Shown here in pieces: positions 29,322 to 36,813 of a DNA stretch of 64,000 bases. The first letter of the stretch is position 1. Every line of letters starts with the position of its first letter. A model generated the notes under the pieces. It made no database searches. It was given only the letters and a program-made list of their open reading frames with translations, and was not told the DNA's origin. Origin of the DNA: Diphasiastrum complanatum (Eukaryota; Streptophyta; Lycopodiopsida; Lycopodiales; Lycopodiaceae); assembly GCA_029204225.1 (NCBI GenBank), contig CM055113.1, positions 24,424,357-24,488,356 of the forward strand. Direction: 5' to 3'. The translations under genes and the position numbers were made by a program.

Positions 29322-31137
29322 CAAGCAGCTTCATTGCCACCCCCCAATGGATGATGACCTCACATATATCCACGTGGAGGAAAAGTGTAAGGCCTTCTAG
29401 GAAGCCCCAAAGTCAGGTAAACGAGTTATCTATCCGAATGGATAAGTGCGCTTTTTTTATAGCGCTCCTGACAGTTCCCAAGGATAGGGATTTGGGGTCC
29501 CCAGGACCGGGAGTATCCCGTGGCCCCATCGGACATCCACACCATCTCTAGATTGGAGTATGGAACTGTGATGGTATAGACTCATCTTCCATTGTTTCCG
29601 ATCATTCTTTCTTCTTTTTCACTATTGGTCTCACCTCCCACCCCCCAAGGTCACCCTCCCACCCCACGCTTACCCGTGCACCCAGATATACATTTAGCCC
29701 TCTATACATGCCAGTCTACCAAGGGTGTTTGGCTTCATTACTCCACTCTTTTCCCCATGACAGTACAGTTGACGCACAAGCTGCTTTCCTTACCAACTCT
29801 CTTGCTCAGCTTAAGCGATTTTGCTTCCGGAAGTCCATTCGGGATGCTCGGAGTAAGTGTCGACTCTTTGACACCATTGTCACCCCCACACCCTTATATG
29901 CAGCAAAGACATGGTGTGCCAGTCTTTCTTCCTCACACTGGGCCAGTATCTTGAGATTACAAACCACCATGTTAGCTTGTATGATTCAGGCGAAGCCTTA
30001 TGTTCCACACGAGATCCTCCTTGCCGAGTTTGTTGTTCTACCTATACAGATAGACGCAACTTTCCAGCTTATTACATATATTTAGAAAGTTCAAGCACTT
30101 CCAGATGCAAATGGGAGATATACATAGATAGAACTTGCTTCCTCACATGTCTTCACGATCAGGGCGATAGATTGTCATGGTTTTCTCAGGCATCTCACCT
30201 CCTCCTTTAATCATTTGGTATCTCCTTCACAAAGCTTCCCTCGAATACTCATCAGTACATCAGACGCTTTTTATATCGAGCATATCTTGATCATATACTT
30301 GGAGACAACAGCTAGGGGTTAAGCCCGACTACTACCTGACTCCTTTAATTGAGCTTGACATATCAAATCCCCAGTTTTGCCACATTATCTGGATTCAGGT
30401 TTGTCACACAGCCTCAAATTTACATTTCGCCAGCTCCACATGTCATCACATCAGCTAGAATTTGAGACTGGAAGGTTCCATGGTATTTCGAAAGAGGAGC
30501 GGATTCGCCAATTATGCTCTTTGGGTGAGGTGGAGTCTGAGGAGCATTTTATCTTTAGATGCATTGTATACTATGAGATCAGGGAGATACTATTGTCTAT
30601 TTTGCGACATGCCCACCACACTATGATCGCTCATAGCATATGAGAATTCCTTGTGTGTTGCACGTATGCTACGAGAGATGTTCCTACTGTGGTGGGATAT
30701 ATGTCAGACATCTCAACACATTATTTCTCAGCCTCTGATTACCTCTTTCTTCTCTAGGAGAAGGTCACGACATGACCCAAAGCATCATGATGATGATGAT
30801 GATGACGACGACATACATGTTCACAGAGATCAGCCATGTTGTTGCTTGAGCCGTCAAACCTATCACGAAGGGACATCCTAGGCGACGTCAGCGGCTACCA
30901 GAGCTCCCCCTGTTGCAGCTCGTATCACATCTTCCTATAGCATCGGCACCAGCAGGACATGATGATAGTGTAATACTTTATTTTAGACATCCATTTGCAT
31001 CTATGCTCCTACATATACCCTGGATTTATTTCAGTTCGTAGTAGATGTTTCTTTCTTACTGTTTCGGAAACGTTTCATATGCTCCCAATGTTAACACATA
31101 CTTGACATGTACATATGCCTTTTGGCATGAAAAAGAC

Positions 31138-31220
<83 letters not shown>

Positions 31221-33291
31221 CTTAGACCCAAGCATCATAAAAACTCTCGAAGTAAAAGACCCTAGACTCCAAACTCTAAAACCTAGGCAAAAAAGAAAAA
31301 TTTCCAACATCAGTGCTCGATTGTCCCATGATCAAAGCAAGCAAATTGAACATGTTGGTTTTTGCATTAAAAAAAAAAGTTTTTTAAGCCCAATGTTAGT
31401 TTTGTTTTATAGTTACTTTTACAAGAAATTCTAAAAACAGTAGGTTTTGAAGAAAAAATGTGACCTCCATTCGTACCTAACACGAACATGATTTTGAAAT
31501 GTGTCTGGTACAAAACAAGGCAACTATGACTCAAATAATACTTTTTTACCACATGTTCCCCTCTAATAGCTACGAAGGCTAATAAAAAAACCAGCTGTTA
31601 GACAACCAATCATTAACCCACCTTTCAAAAATAAATAAATCAGATTCACATCCCCAACAATGAAGCAAAAGCCACCAAAATTAGCTTATAGAGGTGAGTT
31701 CTGTGGCCCCCTACCACTATGGGGTCCCAACTTTTTCCATGACAATGATTAGCCTTTAATCATGGATAGAAGAGAAATCATCCAAGCACACGGAAGAGAC
31801 ACCCACCAAACTCATGGTGTATTGGCTTATCCATAATTTGTTGCTCAAGTATTACAATTTGAAGGGTTTAGACCTTTTGAATCAATAGAGAGAGATTGAA
31901 TTTAAACCGTTAACCGTCAAACATAGCAAGGAGATGACCACATCGAATAATTGTCAGAATTTTAATTTTTTAGTCATCAAACTCTGAAGGTCAAAGGTAA
32001 AAACACAAGGCTACCATGTCAAAACTAAACTTAGGTTAACCTCAGCATGTTCTTCATGGTACATGTTACTAACTTCTTGACAGATATTTTAAGTGCTCTC
32101 CTACTTCTGACATAATAAGAACCTGGCTGAATTTGTTTATTTCAATATTGGGCACATTATCAAGCATAATTGCCCTGCTTTTTTCTTTGCACAAAAGATC
32201 CATGGCTTTTCACCGTAAATGGCACTATGAATATGAAGTCCAACGCTTTGCACTTTGCACGGCCCCTAAAGCCCATGGGATTTTCACCATGATAGGCAGG
32301 TGTCAGAAAAAGCAAAGAACAAAAATTCAGCTGCCATTTTTTCACCCAAGGAAAGCGGAACCTTCACCTACACTAGATATTGCTTTGTGAAATGGTTGCC
32401 TTTCAATGTCCATACCAATGCCTTTCGATGTAGATTAACCAAGGCGTGTAGCAGATATTATGAAAGGGAGTAGATTTATGAATTGCAATATAGAGCACGG
32501 CCTGAAAATGTGATACAGATATCTGATACAGCAAACTCCAATTTCAGTCACGAATATCAATCATTTGCATTGAGTTAATATAGTGCGGCTCATTTTTCTG
32601 AAACTTACACCGCTTATGTGCTGCGCCGATGCATCAACAACAATCTGGAAGAGCCTGAACGCCCTAAAATGCCTGTAGTACACAATTCTAGCAGTTGCAG
32701 TGCAAAATGGATGCTGTTCCCGTTTTAAATCTAATGCCCGACAAAACTCCAAAAAAACAAGGCTGGAGTCAGCGACTGCAAAGATGAAGGTGTCTCCCCC
32801 AACCCTCATTAATCTGACATTTCATTGAAAGCATTCTTACGGAATGTAGAAAATAAAATTCTATTTGAAACAAAATTTCCGGTGCAAAAAGTAGAAAACG
32901 ACGTGCACAGAACTACTAAGCATAGAGAAAAACGAGCCTAAGTCACAACAAAGAGCTCTCAAACTCCCGAAAGAATCAAAATACTCGAAAACAGAACCGA
33001 ATTGACATCTCTATAACCGGAGCAGTGAGTGCAGCACTCTAAATTCCTGGCACGCTTTCAAAATAGAGACAAAAAAATCTGGAGCTCCAAAACACATGCG
33101 TTAATTTTCCCTCAAATCAAAAAAAAAATGCACTCCAATCAACACCATCGAAATCAGAGACCAAAACGAGCTCGACAATTGAAGGAAAACGTTGAAGCGA
33201 GAAAATGACGATGAGGCATACTTACTGTGTCTGATGGACTGACGTCGATATCGAAATGGTTTCCCTTGAGAGTCTTCACAGAGATCTTCAT
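7518..33291 (-). CDS. RAD23: RAD23 ubiquitin-receptor / nucleotide-excision-repair protein, 12 exons, 394 aa
   Basis: RAD23 is a shuttle factor: its N-terminal ubiquitin-like domain docks on the proteasome, its two UBA domains bind ubiquitin chains, and its XPC-binding domain stabilises the XPC/RAD4 DNA-damage sensor. The assembled frame has all four domains: UBL residues 1-76 (starts [17 protein letters not shown]), Pro/Ala-rich linker 77-141, UBA1 about 156-201 (ends [19 protein letters not shown]), XPC-binding about 267-325, UBA2 357-394 ([18 protein letters not shown]). Exons on the minus strand: 33291-33226, 26975-26814, 26650-26597, 18712-18627, 18448-18392, 9262-9085, 8980-8825, 8661-8593, 8282-8235, 8124-8012, 7799-7721, 7634-7518. 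Every junction is GT-AG, phases match throughout, and there is no stop or frameshift, so the gene looks functional. Length is normal for plant RAD23 (about 370-420 aa). Introns 1 (6.2 kb), 3 (7.9 kb) and 5 (9.1 kb) are filled with transposons. The paralogue (RAD23A-D type) cannot be assigned. Confidence 0.95.
7721..7799 (-). CDS. RAD23: RAD23 exon 11
   Basis: Encodes [20 protein letters not shown] then REAIDR, the conserved '[11 protein letters not shown]' stretch just before UBA2. The acceptor is TTGCAG and the donor CGG|GTACAA. Confidence 0.95.
8012..8124 (-). CDS. RAD23: RAD23 exon 10 (XPC-binding end)
   Basis: Encodes [20 protein letters not shown] and [12 protein letters not shown], completing the XPC-binding domain. 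It ends in phase 2 with donor GG|GTAAGC. Confidence 0.95.
8235..8282 (-). CDS. RAD23: RAD23 exon 9 (XPC-binding)
   Basis: 16 codons, [16 protein letters not shown], the central helix of the XPC-binding domain. The acceptor is GGCAG and the donor CAG|GTTAGT. Confidence 0.94.
8593..8661 (-). CDS. RAD23: RAD23 exon 8 (XPC-binding start)
   Basis: 23 codons ending [11 protein letters not shown], the start of the XPC-binding (STI1-like) domain. Phase 0 at both ends. Confidence 0.94.
8825..8980 (-). CDS. RAD23: RAD23 exon 7 (inter-domain linker)
   Basis: 52 codons starting [12 protein letters not shown], the segment that follows UBA1 in all RAD23 proteins, then a Pro/Ala/Val-rich linker ending LDLFPQ. 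Phase 0 at both ends. Confidence 0.93.
9085..9262 (-). CDS. RAD23: RAD23 exon 6 (UBA1)
   Basis: Residues 142-201. It contains the first ubiquitin-associated domain, with the conserved [19 protein letters not shown] helix region. The acceptor is GCAG|ATC and the donor AGT|GTATGA. The 178 bp plus the two carried bases give exactly 60 codons. Confidence 0.95.
9381..9456. repeat. Compound microsatellite (GT)n(GA)n
   Basis: An uninterrupted GT run changes directly into a GA run, inside RAD23 intron 5 just downstream of the exon 6 acceptor side. Confidence 0.97.
10331..10361. repeat. (CT)n microsatellite
   Basis: Perfect CT run in RAD23 intron 5, about 100 bp before a second CT run. Confidence 0.97.
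10465..10513. repeat. (TC)n microsatellite before a LINE fragment
   Basis: Perfect TC run that directly abuts the 5' end of the LINE-derived fragment at 10514. Confidence 0.97.
10514..10872 (+). pseudogene. LINE remnant, C-terminal region
   Basis: Different frames of this stretch match the C-terminal part of the LINE copies nearby: [13 protein letters not shown] resembles [11 protein letters not shown] at 17510, and a shifted frame gives an IYRAYL...[15 protein letters not shown] segment matching [19 protein letters not shown]. Several frameshifts make it non-coding. It lies head-to-tail with the next, longer copy of the same family. Confidence 0.65.
10873..12034 (+). pseudogene. LINE-type non-LTR retrotransposon, 3' fragment of reverse transcriptase ORF
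   Basis: An open frame of 330 codons (10877-11869) covers the region after the polymerase core of a LINE reverse transcriptase. It holds the SYTYLGVVF signature and the [17 protein letters not shown] block that follows the RT thumb, and it ends with a zf-RVT-like finger ([18 protein letters not shown]). The catalytic FADD box and the endonuclease are absent, so the copy is 5'-truncated. A short 3' UTR ends in ACATTAATAAAGATCTTT and runs straight into a (CT)n tract. The orientation is opposite to the host gene RAD23. Confidence 0.8.
12035..12097. repeat. (CT)n tract forming the LINE 3' tail
   Basis: Long CT run directly after the 3' UTR of the LINE fragment. The copy at 29.7-31.1 kb ends the same way, so this is probably the element's own tail and not an independent microsatellite. 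Confidence 0.85.
12702..12908 (-). pseudogene. Degenerate BED-type zinc finger fragment (hAT-like)
   Basis: The minus strand encodes [20 protein letters not shown] followed by HLL. This resembles the BED finger of plant hAT transposases and their domesticated relatives (W.C..C...F.GS.TR..AHLL), but the first Cys of the CxxC pair has been replaced. The DNA that follows on the minus strand (12709-12413) has degenerate tandem units reading GPST.RA.HGTGA. No transposase catalytic core or terminal inverted repeats were found. Confidence 0.4.
13257..13626 (+). repeat. 5' LTR of Copia-1
   Basis: A 370-bp segment beginning TGTTAGAATTAATGG and ending GATTCTAACA (a TGTTAG/CTAACA terminal inverted repeat). 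It is followed directly by a perfect primer-binding site. No matching 3' LTR is in the window. Confidence 0.85.
13627..13639 (+). other. Primer-binding site, initiator tRNA-Met
   Basis: TGGTATCAGAGCC directly after the LTR is the classic complement to the 3' end of plant initiator methionine tRNA. Confidence 0.93.
14258..16072 (+). pseudogene. Ty1/Copia gag-pol, truncated in integrase
   Basis: Gag-pol polyprotein of a Copia retrotransposon. The ATG at 14258 is followed by an in-frame TAA at 14288, and then the frame is open to 16072. Domains in order: UBN2-type gag ([14 protein letters not shown] onward), a zinc knuckle in which the first Cys is Gly ([14 protein letters not shown]), aspartic protease ([11 protein letters not shown]), GAG-pre-integrase ([14 protein letters not shown]...[10 protein letters not shown]), and integrase core ([29 protein letters not shown]). 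The frame leaves the family just after the integrase core. The rest of integrase, reverse transcriptase and RNase H are missing, and unrelated LTR DNA follows. It lies in RAD23 intron 5, opposite to the host gene. Confidence 0.92.
16073..16440 (-). mobile_element. Non-coding internal fragment of another LTR element
   Basis: This AT-rich stretch has no coding potential. It sits between the broken Copia-1 integrase and a primer-binding site read on the minus strand, so it is probably the leader of a second, minus-oriented LTR element that interrupted or recombined with Copia-1. Confidence 0.45.
16441..16460 (-). other. Primer-binding site (minus strand)
   Basis: Read on the minus strand this is TGGTATCAGAGCCAATTCTG, a perfect initiator tRNA-Met primer site. 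It faces away from Copia-1 and so belongs to a different element. Confidence 0.85.
16461..16920 (-). repeat. LTR of the minus-strand element (outer boundary uncertain)
   Basis: DNA abutting the minus-strand primer site must be LTR. The inner end reads ...GGACTTTATAT before TGGTATC, without a canonical CA. The outer end is not defined because no second copy is present and a LINE fragment begins near 16925. Confidence 0.45.
16925..18000 (+). pseudogene. LINE 3' fragment, second copy
   Basis: Same family as the fragment at 10.87 kb, starting near the same point ([10 protein letters not shown] versus [10 protein letters not shown]). It reads [20 protein letters not shown], then an in-frame TGA (17107-17109, probably a former CGA Arg codon). 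The long frame at 17297-17764 contains [17 protein letters not shown] and [20 protein letters not shown] deletion then removes the zf-RVT finger, and the tail resumes in another frame at 17737-17988 with a run of Asp codons (PEDDD). No (CT)n tail is present. Confidence 0.78.
18392..18448 (-). CDS. RAD23: RAD23 exon 5 (linker)
   Basis: 57 bp encoding [18 protein letters not shown] between the linker and UBA1. The acceptor is GCAG|ACC and the donor AT|GTATGT, phase 2. The 9.1 kb intron that follows contains LINE, Copia and BED-finger remnants. Confidence 0.87.
18627..18712 (-). CDS. RAD23: RAD23 exon 4 (Pro/Ala linker)
   Basis: Encodes residues 95-122 plus two bases of a split Val, a Pro/Ala-rich linker ([16 protein letters not shown]). 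The donor is GT|GTGAGT. The phase-2 junction joins cleanly to exon 5. Confidence 0.88.
18729..21142. other. Left part of RAD23 intron 3, no feature recognised
   Basis: AT-rich intronic DNA between exon 4 and the LTR element inserted at 21148. The frames of 60-90 codons here show no recognisable domain. Confidence 0.5.
21148..21616 (-). repeat. 3' LTR of the LARD element
   Basis: 469 bp, plus-strand ends AGTTGAGATTCTG...TTTCTAACT. It matches 25554-26024 over its whole length with a small number of substitutions and short indels, which suggests a fairly recent insertion. Confidence 0.9.
25554..26024 (-). repeat. 5' LTR of the LARD element
   Basis: 471 bp, the partner of 21148-21616. On the minus strand it ends ...TTTCAACT and is followed without a gap by TGGTCTCC. 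Confidence 0.9.
26597..26650 (-). CDS. RAD23: RAD23 exon 3 (linker)
   Basis: 18 codons ([18 protein letters not shown]), the low-complexity linker that follows the UBL in plant RAD23. The acceptor GCACAG and donor CAG|GTAGA keep phase 0. Confidence 0.88.
26814..26975 (-). CDS. RAD23: RAD23 exon 2 (UBL core)
   Basis: 54 codons, residues 23-76, including [13 protein letters not shown] and [11 protein letters not shown], the hallmark second half of the RAD23 ubiquitin-like fold. The acceptor is TAG|GTC and the donor AAG|GTGAG, both phase 0. It lies about 6.2 kb from exon 1. Confidence 0.95.
26976..29689. other. RAD23 intron 1, left part, no gene recognised
   Basis: Intronic DNA without convincing frames. 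A GCAGCAGTACTTTG block occurs twice (near 28305 and 28430). A (CT)n run lies at 29275-29317, about 370 bp before the third LINE fragment. Confidence 0.5.
29275..29317. repeat. (CT)n microsatellite
   Basis: Perfect CT run in RAD23 intron 1, upstream of a LINE fragment. Confidence 0.97.
29690..31137 (+). pseudogene. LINE 3' fragment, third copy
   Basis: Frames at 29708-30085 and 30377-30881 match the other two copies: [40 protein letters not shown], and a complete zf-RVT-like finger in the second frame ([20 protein letters not shown] followed by C; the C..C...H...C spacing is intact). Stops and frameshifts separate the pieces. An Asp-rich stretch ([12 protein letters not shown]) follows the finger. 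The 3' UTR contains CTTGACATGTAC, shared with the 10.9 kb copy (11966-11977), and ends in AAAAAGAC directly before a (CT)n run. Confidence 0.78.
31138..31218. repeat. (CT)n tract forming a LINE 3' tail
   Basis: An 81-bp CT run with one interruption, directly after the LINE 3' UTR, as in the 10.9 kb copy. Confidence 0.9.
31219..33225. other. RAD23 intron 1, right part
   Basis: AT-rich intronic DNA. A minus frame at 32561-32809 and a plus frame at 32133-32390 have no recognisable domain and are probably chance. Confidence 0.5.
33226..33291 (-). CDS. RAD23: RAD23 exon 1 (UBL start)
   Basis: Encodes residues 1-22, beginning [20 protein letters not shown]. The ATG at 33291-33289 is the family start position. 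The donor is ACA|GTAAG, phase 0. Confidence 0.95.
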
Positions 33292-33830
33292 ACCGCCCGC
33301 TCTTCGTCTTGCTTACAGAAAGGCTTCTGGCGATGGCGATGGCGATGGCGATGGCGAGCGAGCGTTCCAAAGAAAAGGAAAAAGAAAGAAAGAAAGAGTT
33401 TCAAAAGCAAGGGATCGCGAATAAAGAAAGAGGAAAAAAAATAGAAGGGACAGATTGCACGGAGAGAGATGGGGGGGGGTTTGCGCACGCCACATTTGAA
33501 GCCCCCCCGCACTTGGATTCTTGCCACATGTCAGAAAATGCTGACAGCTCTTTTTGATGTTTAGCATTTCAAACACGTGGCAAAATCTGCATGTCTTTGA
33601 TGATATCCAACGGGGGACAGGTTTGAACCTAGCGTGCCGGTAAGGTACGTAAGAGAGAGAAGGGGCAAGTTGAATGGCACGATGTATTTTAGGCTCGCCC
33701 ACTTGGATTCTAGCCACGAGTCGTGGCTGCCACGCGGAAGATTTTCAGTGGTTAGATCGTGTAACGTGGCAGGATCCAAATGCTTTTGAGAATATCCAAC
33801 GGTGGTGAACTGAAAGTGCTGGCGTGAGAG
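33292..33830 (-). promoter_or_regulatory. RAD23 5' UTR and upstream region with duplicated block
   Basis: Upstream of the RAD23 ATG there is a perfect hexamer run (GGCGAT)n at 33329-33356 in the expected 5' UTR, then purine-rich DNA and a G10 tract (33471-33480). Two related blocks follow, about 33509-33630 and 33702-33810, sharing CACTTGGATTCTNGCCAC, an ACGTGG core (AACACGTGGC in the first, a G-box type element) and ATATCCAACGG. G-box elements commonly bind bZIP or bHLH factors; any role here is inferred. No clear TATA box was assigned. Confidence 0.4.
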
Positions 33831-34663
33831 TCAGATCAAGCAAGAGCCTCTTTTTAGGTTTACTTCATTGAGTTGTGGGCCTCCATAGATTTTGATGCTT
33901 TCAAGGAATCTTATGCATCAAAAAGCTCAAACATCCACATACAAGCTTAATCTATGTTTGTGGTTTTGGTACATAGTTGTGGTGAAGTGTGCAATCTAAG
34001 TTTCGTAGTTTGTTAGCTTTGCTACGAATCGGTAAGTTAGTGTGATTATATGCACTGATGTGTCTTTGTGTGGTGAGTTTGAGTGGCAAACTCGTTCTTG
34101 AACAACAATGATGTGGTATTGATTTGCGACATAATATGAGAATAATAAGTTGAAAATAAAATTTAAAAATATGTGAAAAATTATTTCGTGTGATAAATTT
34201 ATATTCTGATTTTGAAATATGTGCACGATCTTGATAAGTTTGTATTGCATAGTTAAAAATTGGATATAAGTTTGTTGTAAGTTTTGAATACAAATTTAGA
34301 AATTAGACGATGATTATGATTTCGTTAATTAGCAAAATGTGAGAAAGTAATTAGTCTATGTTAGATTGATTATTATTTTACAGGTGATTATTGAAATGTG
34401 ATTTGATTGAACAGTGAATCCGTGGACGACTTTGTAACATGAAAAGCTTAATATTATGTCAATTTGATAGAAATGGAAGTTATTACATGAGATAGTAAAA
34501 CTTTTCTTCTTGTCACTTACCAAATCATTATCTTCATTCAAATCTACAAAACAATTTTATCACAAGTAATCAAAATTAACAATCGCAATTTTTATTTTTG
34601 AATAATCACATTTTCACATTCATAATTTGCTTTTAAAAGTGCCCACAATAATCACGATTACTT

Positions 34664-34935
34664 TCTAAAGTATTTCAGTCAGTATTCAAGACTGTTCACA
34701 ATTGTTCACGATCAATATTCACGATTCGTAGTCACAATATTCACAATTAGTATTCACCATATTCACAATCAGTATTCACGATCATTCTCTCATAATATTC
34801 GTTTCTCAGTATTTGTAATTTCAAATCAGTATTCACAATCAGTATTTGCAATGTTCACGATCAGTATTCACAATATTCACGATCAATATTCACAATATTC
34901 ACAATTAATATCTCCAAATAAACATTCCTCAGTAT
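34664..34935. repeat. Degenerate AT-rich minisatellite (TATTCACRAT units)
   Basis: Many imperfect copies of CAGTATTCACAAT / ATATTCACGATCA with a basic period of about 10-12 bp, alternating into a longer register. The copies diverge enough to mark it as old. Confidence 0.8.
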
Positions 34936-35347
34936 TTGCAATTTTAGATCTCACAAACCATCAATTAAGTAGTCTTCATGACGCATATCTGAAAAGTCAA
35001 CCATTGTTTCATCTAATATGGAAGACATTTTCTATAAGTCCTGCGAAAGAAAACACAATAACAAAATTATAATTAGATGAAAATCAAGTATTATTAGTGA
35101 AAATTTATTGATCCGTTTTATGTTTCACAAAAAAGCGTAAAAGTACAATCGTCTGCCTCAAGGAAAAGAAAAGAAAACAAAACAAAACACAATACATGAG
35201 CTTTGGACATATTTGATACTATTTGCTAATGAGATAACCAAAGCTACTGGGAGATGCATTAAAAACAAAGTTAAACTTACTCAAACTTCTTGAATGTAAA
35301 CTTGGGATGGCAAAGTAGGCCTTTGTGGTATTCAATCGTTTTGCCTA

Positions 35348-35447
35348 TCTGGAATGCAAAATCTACACACACACACACACACACAATTTTCAAAATCAAA
35401 AGTCTGGAATGCAAAATCTACACACACAATTTTCAAAATCAAAAGTC
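35348..35447. repeat. Tandem duplication containing a (CA)n run
   Basis: TCTGGAATGCAAAATCTACA...AATTTTCAAAATCAAAAGT occurs twice, offset by 55 bp. The copies differ mainly in (CA)n length (35365-35387 in the first). Confidence 0.9.
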
Positions 35448-36030
35448 CTGTAATATGATGGCCTTAAATTTATATATTCGTTTATGTCAATCAACTTTTG
35501 TATGGAAAGCTATGGCTATTACTCATTGGACTACTCATCAAGTTAAGCAATAGATTTGGTATCAATTTTGGTCATTACGTCCATAACAACCCTAACAAGC
35601 AAAAAAAAAAACTCATGTTGTTTATGCTAGGTAAAGACCCAATATGCAAATCGCATTTGTTAGGCGAGCTTTGGTACTATAAGCAATGAAAAACTGATCC
35701 TTCAAAAGAAAAATCATAATAAATTTGCCAACTTCATTTTGAATGTTAGTTATTTCAAAATCTTAAATGATTTAATTTTAAACCCTCATTATACATGAGT
35801 ATTATCCAACTTTTTTGTTTATCAAATCTTCCATGACAACTTCGATTTTTATGTTGCCAAATTAGACTCAATTTTATGGCTACACTTCAACCAATAAATG
35901 TAACGTAAATTGAATTGTGTCTATAGTATAAAATTTCCAAGATTAGAGACCAAATTCGATGTGTATATATATATAAAGTCAAGGATCGTGCAGATATTTG
36001 ATTGAATGCTACTAATGGATGCATAGCTTG

Positions 36031-36048
36031 ACGCCGGCTCTGATACCA
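36031..36048 (-). other. Second primer-binding site copy (minus strand)
   Basis: The minus strand reads TGGTATCAGAGCCGGCGT preceded by CACAG. It lies about 70 bp from another primer site at 36106-36119, separated by a poly-A run of about 18 on the plus strand. Confidence 0.8.
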
Positions 36049-36105
36049 CTGTGAAAAAAAAAAAAAAAAAGGGCTGGAACGCTCCAACCAAGCCGAGCAA
36101 TCGGG

Positions 36106-36119
36106 TTGCTCTGATACCA
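36106..36119 (-). other. Primer-binding site (minus strand)
   Basis: TGGTATCAGAGCAA on the minus strand, one base after an LTR ending ...TTCA. Confidence 0.85.
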
Positions 36120-36120
36120 C

Positions 36121-36802
36121 TGAAGGGCGAATCTCTGTGACATTCCCAAGAGATGAAAGCCGGATAGAGCCGACTTGGCAGGAGTAGCTACTGCTACTGA
36201 CTGCTGTCTAATTCTCTTCCAAGCCCTAGATCGTTTTTGGCGACCGTTGTAAAATTAAACTTGTAAACAGTAGACAATGGTGAGTAGAACAACAGCGGAA
36301 AGATATCTACTGCTAGCATGCATTCCAATATTGCAGATCATACACATTGAGAGAGAGCTAACTATTCAATACTTGATCTGATAGTAAGATGCTGAAATAT
36401 AAACAGCTATTTATACTAAGCAATTAGGTCATCAAATGCGGCTGCCAGTTGGCTGGAGTTTGATGGCATTCATCCAGTTCTTCTCAGAAGTTGCTTGCTG
36501 ATAAGCGGTGACATTTGGCCATAAGCAGTCTATCTGCAGAAATGAACGTAAACGACCACAGGCGAAAAATGCGAAAAATGTGACAGTCTTTGCTAAAGTC
36601 ATTTCCTTCACTTTTAGGGCATCTGGCATTTTGCGAAAAAGCCGAAGTGAGAGAAAATCCCTAAAAGTGAAAATCTCAACACTATGAGCCGTTTCCAAAT
36701 AGTTATGCAGACTGTGTAAAAACACGAAAAAATCTGTAGGTCTGGATAAAAGTTGGACAAAAATTAAAATGTCGATTAGTCGATTAGTAGGAGAATAATC
36801 CA
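36121..36802 (-). repeat. Copia LTR flanked by both a polypurine tract and a primer site
   Basis: On the minus strand the LTR begins TGGATTATTCTCC directly after AAGGGAGAGG (36804-36813), a polypurine tract, and ends CTTCA next to a primer-binding site. It therefore looks like a 3' LTR from one side and a 5' LTR from the other. It contains GGCGAAAAATGCGAAAAATG-type words that recur in the LTRs at 37.6-38.8 kb and 43.6-44.7 kb. Confidence 0.75.
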
Positions 36803-36813
36803 ACCTCTCCCTT

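Larger units (their letters stand above)
33831..36030. other. AT-rich intergenic DNA upstream of RAD23
   Basis: No gene was recognised. The stretch contains an AT-rich minisatellite at 34664-34935 and a short duplicated block with CA repeats at 35348-35447. Confidence 0.5.

Noticed and set aside
32561..32809. An 82-codon minus frame in RAD23 intron 1 as a possible missed RAD23 exon
   Set aside because: Exon 1 joins exon 2 directly in phase with the canonical UBL sequence, so no coding sequence is missing, and the frame does not resemble ubiquitin.
33101..33717. Minus- and plus-strand frames across the GGCGAT run and the RAD23 5' region
   Set aside because: They overlap the true RAD23 exon 1 in another frame or translate the hexamer repeat; no homology and no separate start context.
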